Source of the DNA: Lonsdalea iberica
GTDB taxonomy: Bacteria > Pseudomonadota > Gammaproteobacteria > Enterobacterales > Enterobacteriaceae
Length of the DNA stretch: 34,144 bases
NCBI RefSeq assembly: GCF_002111585.1
Contig: NZ_LUTP01000033.1
Location: 1-34,144, forward strand
Reading direction: 5' to 3'
Below the pieces are notes generated by a model. It did no database searches. It saw nothing but the letters and a program-made list of their open reading frames with translations, and had not been told where the DNA came from. The position numbers and the translations under genes are program-made. Below, one piece after another: positions 30,411 to 34,144 of the stretch; the stretch's first letter is position 1; every line of letters begins with the position of its first letter.

Positions 30411-31265
30411 ATGGTGCTGATGATTGTCAGTGGTCGTTCAGGCTCGGGCAAATCCGTGGCCTTGCGCGCGCTGGAAGACATGGGTTTCTACTGCGTGGAT
30501 AACCTGCCTGTAATTCTGCTGCCGGAACTGGCCAATGCCCTGGCGGCGCGGAACATTTCGGCGGCGGTCAGCATTGACGTACGTAATATGCCGGAAACGC
30601 CTGAAGTGCTGGAACAGGCGCTGACTCGGCTGCCGAGCAGCTTCTCGCCACAGTTGCTGTTCCTGGACGCCGACCGCAATACGCTGATCCGCCGCTACAG
30701 CGATACCCGTCGCCTGCACCCGCTATCCAGCCAGAATCTGTCGCTGGAAAACGCCATCGACGAAGAGAACAATCTGCTGGAGCCTCTGCGCTCGCGCGCT
30801 GACTTGATCATCGACACTTCCGAGATGTCAGTGCATGAACTGGCCGAGATGCTGCGCGCCCGCCTATTGGGCAAGCGGGAGCGCGAGCTGACGATGGTGT
30901 TTGAATCGTTCGGCTACAAGCACGGCATCCCCATCGACGCCGACTATGTCTTTGACGTTCGCTTCCTACCGAACCCACACTGGGATCCGAAGCTGCGCCC
31001 CATGACCGGGCTGGATAAACCTGTCGCGGCGTTTTTGGATCGCCACACCGAAGTGCACAATTTCATCTATCAAACGCGCAGCTATCTTGAGCTGTGGCTG
31101 CCGATGCTGGAAACCAACAATCGCAGCTATCTGACCGTCGCTATTGGTTGCACTGGTGGTAAACACCGTTCGGTATATATCGCCGAGCAGTTGGCCGATT
31201 ACTTCCACTCCAGAGGCAAAAACGTGCAACTGCGCCACCGTACGCTGGAAAAACGTAAATCATGA
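30411..31265 (+). CDS. rapZ: RapZ, RNase adapter for GlmZ/GlmY
   Basis: RapZ binds the sRNAs GlmZ and GlmY and recruits RNase E to GlmZ, setting GlmS levels and thus amino-sugar supply for peptidoglycan and LPS; it senses glucosamine 6-phosphate. The 284-residue product (same as E. coli) has Walker A GRSGSGKS (8-15), the central [20 protein letters not shown] motif, the C-terminal [17 protein letters not shown] domain that binds the metabolite, and the basic RNA-binding tail [21 protein letters not shown] lies 8 nt before ATG. The stop overlaps npr by 4 bp. Confidence 0.98.
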   Translation: MVLMIVSGRSGSGKSVALRALEDMGFYCVDNLPVILLPELANALAARNISAAVSIDVRNMPETPEVLEQALTRLPSSFSPQLLFLDADRNTLIRRYSDTRRLHPLSSQNLSLENAIDEENNLLEPLRSRADLIIDTSEMSVHELAEMLRARLLGKRERELTMVFESFGYKHGIPIDADYVFDVRFLPNPHWDPKLRPMTGLDKPVAAFLDRHTEVHNFIYQTRSYLELWLPMLETNNRSYLTVAIGCTGGKHRSVYIAEQLADYFHSRGKNVQLRHRTLEKRKS

Positions 31266-31534
31266 CCGTAAGACATACCGTTGAAGTCAAAAACCGTCTG
31301 GGTATGCACGCCCGACCGGCGATGAAGCTATTCGAACTGGTACAAAATTTCGATGCCGAAGTCATTCTGCGCAATGAGAGCGGCACGCAGGCGGAAGCCA
31401 GCAGCGTGATCGCCATGTTAATGCTGGACTCCGCCAAGGGCCGGCGCATCGAAATCGAGGCGACGGGTCCAGACGAAAACGAAGCCCTTGCGGCCGTCGT
31501 TAAACTATTCGACGCCGGCTTTGACGAAGAATAA
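31262..31534 (+). CDS. ptsO: Npr (PtsO), HPr-like protein of the nitrogen PTS
   Basis: Npr carries phosphate from PtsP (which uses PEP) to PtsN. The 90-residue product is an HPr fold with the active histidine H16 in [16 protein letters not shown] and the second conserved block [21 protein letters not shown] (in parts). It starts inside the rapZ stop (ATGA) and has no RBS of its own, so it is translated by coupling. In E. coli it is followed by yrbL and mtgA; here the conserved block ends and accessory DNA begins. Confidence 0.97.
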   Translation: MTVRHTVEVKNRLGMHARPAMKLFELVQNFDAEVILRNESGTQAEASSVIAMLMLDSAKGRRIEIEATGPDENEALAAVVKLFDAGFDEE

Positions 31535-32100
31535 CGAGGTTTCCGCTCGCTTTTCCACTTCAAACCGTCCACCTCCCCCTCTCCTTGTCATCTCCCAATC
31601 TTCCCTACACCTGAACTATTTTTGAGCTCATAACGTTCGAAGTGTGTAAATAAAAACCCGTGTTCCTATAAAGGTTCTCAATTGTTTTGTTAATTTCAAA
31701 AAAACCAAAGTTCACAACTTAACCGGATAAATAACATGAAATTATTTTCTTATCTTCATTTTTATAAAGAAACCTTGAATTTCCATTAGGCCCAAAATCT
31801 GGAAAGTGCCTTAAACAATATGCGATCATATTTATTCGCGAGATTAATAAGAAGTTTATTCTATTCGTTTCAACCAAGAATGCCATTTTCCCTTTTAACT
31901 TCATGCAGATATAAAAACCTGTAAAAAAAACAAAAAATATTATCTGATTTGAAATTAAAAAAATTATTAATAAAAATACGAAAACACAATCTACCAAAAT
32001 GGCTAATTAGTGAGCCAAAGTAATATCTTGTCATTTTGGCAGGGTTAAGTGACTACAAGATAAGTAGTAGGAATAGAAATACGTTGATGAGGATATCACG
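31535..32100. promoter_or_regulatory. AT-rich junction between npr and the phosphonate locus
   Basis: No convincing gene lies in these 566 bp. The first part (31561-31620) is strongly C-rich and G-poor on the plus strand (28 C and 3 G in 60 bases), as expected for a Rho-loading site after npr. From about 31621 the DNA is very AT-rich; for example 31921-31980 has only 7 G/C in 60. Close to pepM two inverted repeats interleave: CCAAAATG/CATTTTGG (31994-32001/32032-32039) and TATCTTGT/ACAAGATA (32024-32031/32055-32062). The pepM RBS (GAGGA) lies near 32088. A promoter must be here, but none could be assigned with confidence. Confidence 0.6.
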
Positions 32101-33011
32101 ATGTCTAAAAGTATAGCCAATAAAGGCCAAACACCAGATTCTCGTCGTGGCGCACTGAGGGAACTACTGAATAGTAAAAAAGCGATTCGCGTAATGGAAG
32201 CTCACAGTCCATTATCCGCCATGCTCATTGAAGAAGCAGAATATATAAGAGAAGGAGTGAGTCATAAATTTGACGCTTTTTGGTCAAGCTCTCTGACCGA
32301 TTCTACTTTACGCGGTCAACCCGATACAGAATTAGTCAATTACAGCCGCCGGTTTAATTCCATCGCGGATATTTTCAATGTCACGAACAGCCCATTAATT
32401 TTGACGGTGATACCGGCGGCCAGATAGAACATCTTGTGTACCATATCCGCGAGGCCGAAAATCTGGGGATTTCCGCCATTATTATCGAGGATAAAACCGG
32501 CCTGAAGAAAAACTCACTATTTGGTAACGATGTAAAACAAACCCAGGCTAGCGTGGACGACTTCTGCGCCAAAATCAAAGCGGCCAAACAGGCTCAGTTG
32601 ACGCCGGAATTCATGTTGATTGCGCGCATTGAAAGCCTGATATTGGAGGCCGGTATGGACGATGCCATTGACCGCGCGCTGCGTTACGTCGAGGCGGGCG
32701 CTGATGGTATTATGATCCACAGCCGGCTTAAAACTCCGGATGAAATTCTCGAATTTGCAAAAATCTTTCGCAGTCATTATCCGCAGATCCCTTTGGTATG
32801 CGTGCCGACCAGTTTTAACGACATTACCTTTGAACACCTGGTCGATAGTGGTTTTAACATCATTATCTATGCCAACCATATGTTGCGCGCATCTTATCCG
32901 GCCATGCGTGAAATTCTTCCCCACATTCTCAAAAATGGCCGTACGCAAGAAATAGAAGACAAATGTATTTCTATAAAGGAGATCCTCAATTTAATTCCGG
33001 GCACGAAATAA
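32101..33011 (+). pseudogene. pepM: Phosphoenolpyruvate mutase, split by a single-base frameshift
   Basis: PEP mutase isomerises PEP to phosphonopyruvate, creating the C-P bond; the equilibrium strongly favours PEP. Frame one gives RVMEAHSPLSAMLIEEA and SSSLTDSTLRGQPDTELVNY up to NSPLI (residue 100), then shifts and stops at 32427. The rest resumes in another frame as FDGDTGGQIEHLVYHI, IIIEDKTGLKKNSLFG, IARIESLILEAGMDDA, MIHSR and YANHMLRASYPAM, ending IPGTK. One extra T in the run at 32399-32402 restores a 303-residue protein. The EDKxxxxxNS signature separates PEP mutases from isocitrate lyase relatives. The Mg-binding DGD loop (102-104 restored) and all later active-site residues are lost from the frame-one product. 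No nucleotidyltransferase domain is fused. Sequencing error or real inactivation cannot be told apart here. Confidence 0.93.
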
Positions 33012-33069
33012 TCACTGGGTGACTCACAATTTAGCAATACAACCAATCATTAAAAAGAAGGAAATTATC

Positions 33070-34144
33070 ATGATTAGCCCTGATGATTTTTTGGTTTTTT
33101 TACACCAGAAAGGTATTCGATTCTATAGTGGCGTCCCTGATTCTTTATTAAAAGAATTCTGTCTGGCTATCGACGGATCAAAAGAAGATATGCGTCATCA
33201 GTTAGCTTGCAATGAAGGCGCTGCAGCAGGAATGGCTATTGGCTATCAGTTGGCAACAGGCTTAGTACCTGTGGTTTATTTACAAAACTCCGGGCTGGGA
33301 AATATCGTTAATCCAATTTGTTCATTGGCGACGACAGACGTTTACAGTATCCCGATGCTATTTATTATCGGCTGGCGAGGTGAAACCAAAGCCGACGGAA
33401 CGCAACTGAATGACGAACCGCAGCATGTTATGCAAGGTCGGGTCACGCTACCGCAGTTAGAGATACTCACTATTCCCTACCATATATTGGAAGGCGAGCC
33501 TGATATCGACTTCCCGCAGATAGAACAGCTCCTGGAACAGGCAAAACGCGATAAACGTCCTGTCGCTTTAATCGTACGTAAAAATACATTCTCTCCCTGC
33601 CAGCAAGCCAGGCAGCCGTCGCGAACGTCAGCCACGCTGCTGCGCGAAGAGATCGTTGCGGAAGTTCTGTCCGTACTACCGGCCGACATCCCCATTGTCA
33701 GCACCACCGGTATGCTATCGCGTGAACTGTTCGAGCTACGTGAACAGCGCGGCGAAGAGCACGACCGTGACTTTCTGACCGTAGGCGGCATGGGCCTCGC
33801 CAGCCAGATAGCGCTGGGTATCAGCGAAGGTCGACCGGGTAAAAAAGTTGTCTGTCTGGACGGTGACGGCGCGACGTTGATGCACATGGGCGGGCTGACC
33901 AATAGCGCCCTTTCCCCCACGCTTATCCATATCGTTATCAATAACGGCGCCCATGACTCCGTCGGCGGTCAGCGAACGGCGGCGTCGCGCCTGCCCTTAG
34001 CCCCCATCGCTACCGCCTGCGGCTATCGACAGGCCTCGACAGTAGGAAGCCGAGAAGCCCTGCAAGCCGTGCTTCGTCAGGCTCTGACGAGTCAGGGAAG
34101 TCAATTTATCGAGGTGAAATGCCGCATTGGGCATCGCGACAATC
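33070..34144 (+). CDS. ppd: Phosphonopyruvate decarboxylase (partial, 3' end outside window)
   Basis: Ppd decarboxylates phosphonopyruvate to phosphonoacetaldehyde and so pulls the unfavourable PEP mutase reaction forward. The frame is open for 358 codons and leaves the window; the family is usually about 375-400 residues, so little is missing. The TPP enzyme layout is visible: pyrimidine-binding domain with SGVPDSLLKEFC and the catalytic glutamate E49 in ACNEGAAAGMAIGY, LQNSGLGNIVNPICSL (72-86), and a C-terminal cofactor domain with GDG at 265-267 and NN at 291-292 in INNGAHDSVGGQ. RBS AAGAAGG lies 7 nt before ATG, 58 bp after pepM. The 5' third is AT-rich and the 3' part GC-rich. The closely related sulfopyruvate decarboxylase is an alternative on sequence alone, but the pepM neighbour decides. 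Confidence 0.94.
   Translation, partial: MISPDDFLVFLHQKGIRFYSGVPDSLLKEFCLAIDGSKEDMRHQLACNEGAAAGMAIGYQLATGLVPVVYLQNSGLGNIVNPICSLATTDVYSIPMLFIIGWRGETKADGTQLNDEPQHVMQGRVTLPQLEILTIPYHILEGEPDIDFPQIEQLLEQAKRDKRPVALIVRKNTFSPCQQARQPSRTSATLLREEIVAEVLSVLPADIPIVSTTGMLSRELFELREQRGEEHDRDFLTVGGMGLASQIALGISEGRPGKKVVCLDGDGATLMHMGGLTNSALSPTLIHIVINNGAHDSVGGQRTAASRLPLAPIATACGYRQASTVGSREALQAVLRQALTSQGSQFIEVKCRIGHRDN

Noticed and set aside
31719-31997. A 92-codon hydrophobic open frame on the minus strand in the AT-rich junction
   Set aside because: It begins with TTG, has no RBS, is composed of phenylalanine/isoleucine/asparagine-type codons expected from AT-rich noncoding DNA, and resembles no family I recognise.
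32037-32051. TGGCAG before pepM as a sigma-54 (-24/-12) promoter
   Set aside because: The -12 GC dinucleotide is missing at the required spacing (TG is present), so the site does not fit despite rpoN being nearby.
32397-32403. Programmed -1 frameshifting to join the two pepM halves
   Set aside because: The zero-frame sequence A-ATT-TTG does not fit the X-XXY-YYZ slippery pattern and PEP mutases are not known to use recoding; an indel is simpler.

Overview
The window is a chromosomal segment of a gammaproteobacterium of the order Enterobacterales. Nearly every gene aligns almost end to end with its Escherichia coli K-12 counterpart from memory, and the enterobacterial sRNA ArcZ is present downstream of arcB. 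Gene order, GC-rich coding sequence and the degS/murA junction suggest a plant- or insect-associated lineage such as Pectobacteriaceae (Brenneria, Lonsdalea, Dickeya or Pectobacterium-like). That genus-level placement is an inference with modest confidence.

Layout. (1) 1-4029, minus strand: elbB (partial), arcB and yhcC, with ArcZ on the plus strand ending inside the arcB stop region. (2) 4030-4714: a long structured leader in front of gltB. (3) 4715-10653, plus strand: gltB-gltD, the two glutamate synthase subunits, closed by a strong terminator. (4) 10668-14913, minus strand: a GFA-family gene, then sspB/sspA, rpsI/rplM and zapE. (5) 15136-18242, plus strand: zapG, degQ and degS (cell division and periplasmic quality control). 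(6) 18331-23122, minus strand: murA, ibaG and mlaB-C-D-E-F (peptidoglycan precursor synthesis and outer-membrane lipid asymmetry). mlaC carries a one-base frameshift in this sequence. (7) 23400-31534, plus strand: yrbG, kdsD, kdsC, lptC, lptA, lptB, rpoN, hpf, ptsN, rapZ and npr (Kdo supply, LPS transport, sigma-54, ribosome hibernation, nitrogen PTS and GlmS control). (8) 31535-34144: the conserved block stops abruptly. A C-rich, G-poor tract and about 480 bp of very AT-rich DNA lead into a phosphonate biosynthesis locus: PEP mutase (pepM, one-base frameshift in a T run) and a phosphonopyruvate decarboxylase cut by the window edge.

How it works together. Regions 5-7 are an envelope-building and envelope-maintenance neighbourhood: UDP-MurNAc synthesis, Mla phospholipid transport, Kdo and Lpt LPS supply, and the DegS/DegQ proteases that sense and clear misfolded envelope proteins. 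PtsN, Npr and RapZ link this to nitrogen and amino-sugar status. Relative to E. coli K-12, the murA-npr block sits directly after degS instead of before mtgA-elbB-arcB, so there is a synteny breakpoint on each side of it. The accessory phosphonate locus occupies the right-hand breakpoint.

The best candidate for an undescribed system is that phosphonate locus. PepM makes the C-P bond and Ppd drives the reaction forward to phosphonoacetaldehyde; the tailoring genes that would name the product lie beyond the window. Two single-base deletions (mlaC, pepM) in 34 kb, both in otherwise well-preserved genes, make sequencing or assembly error a serious alternative to real gene loss. No tRNA, rRNA, CRISPR array or insertion sequence was seen.
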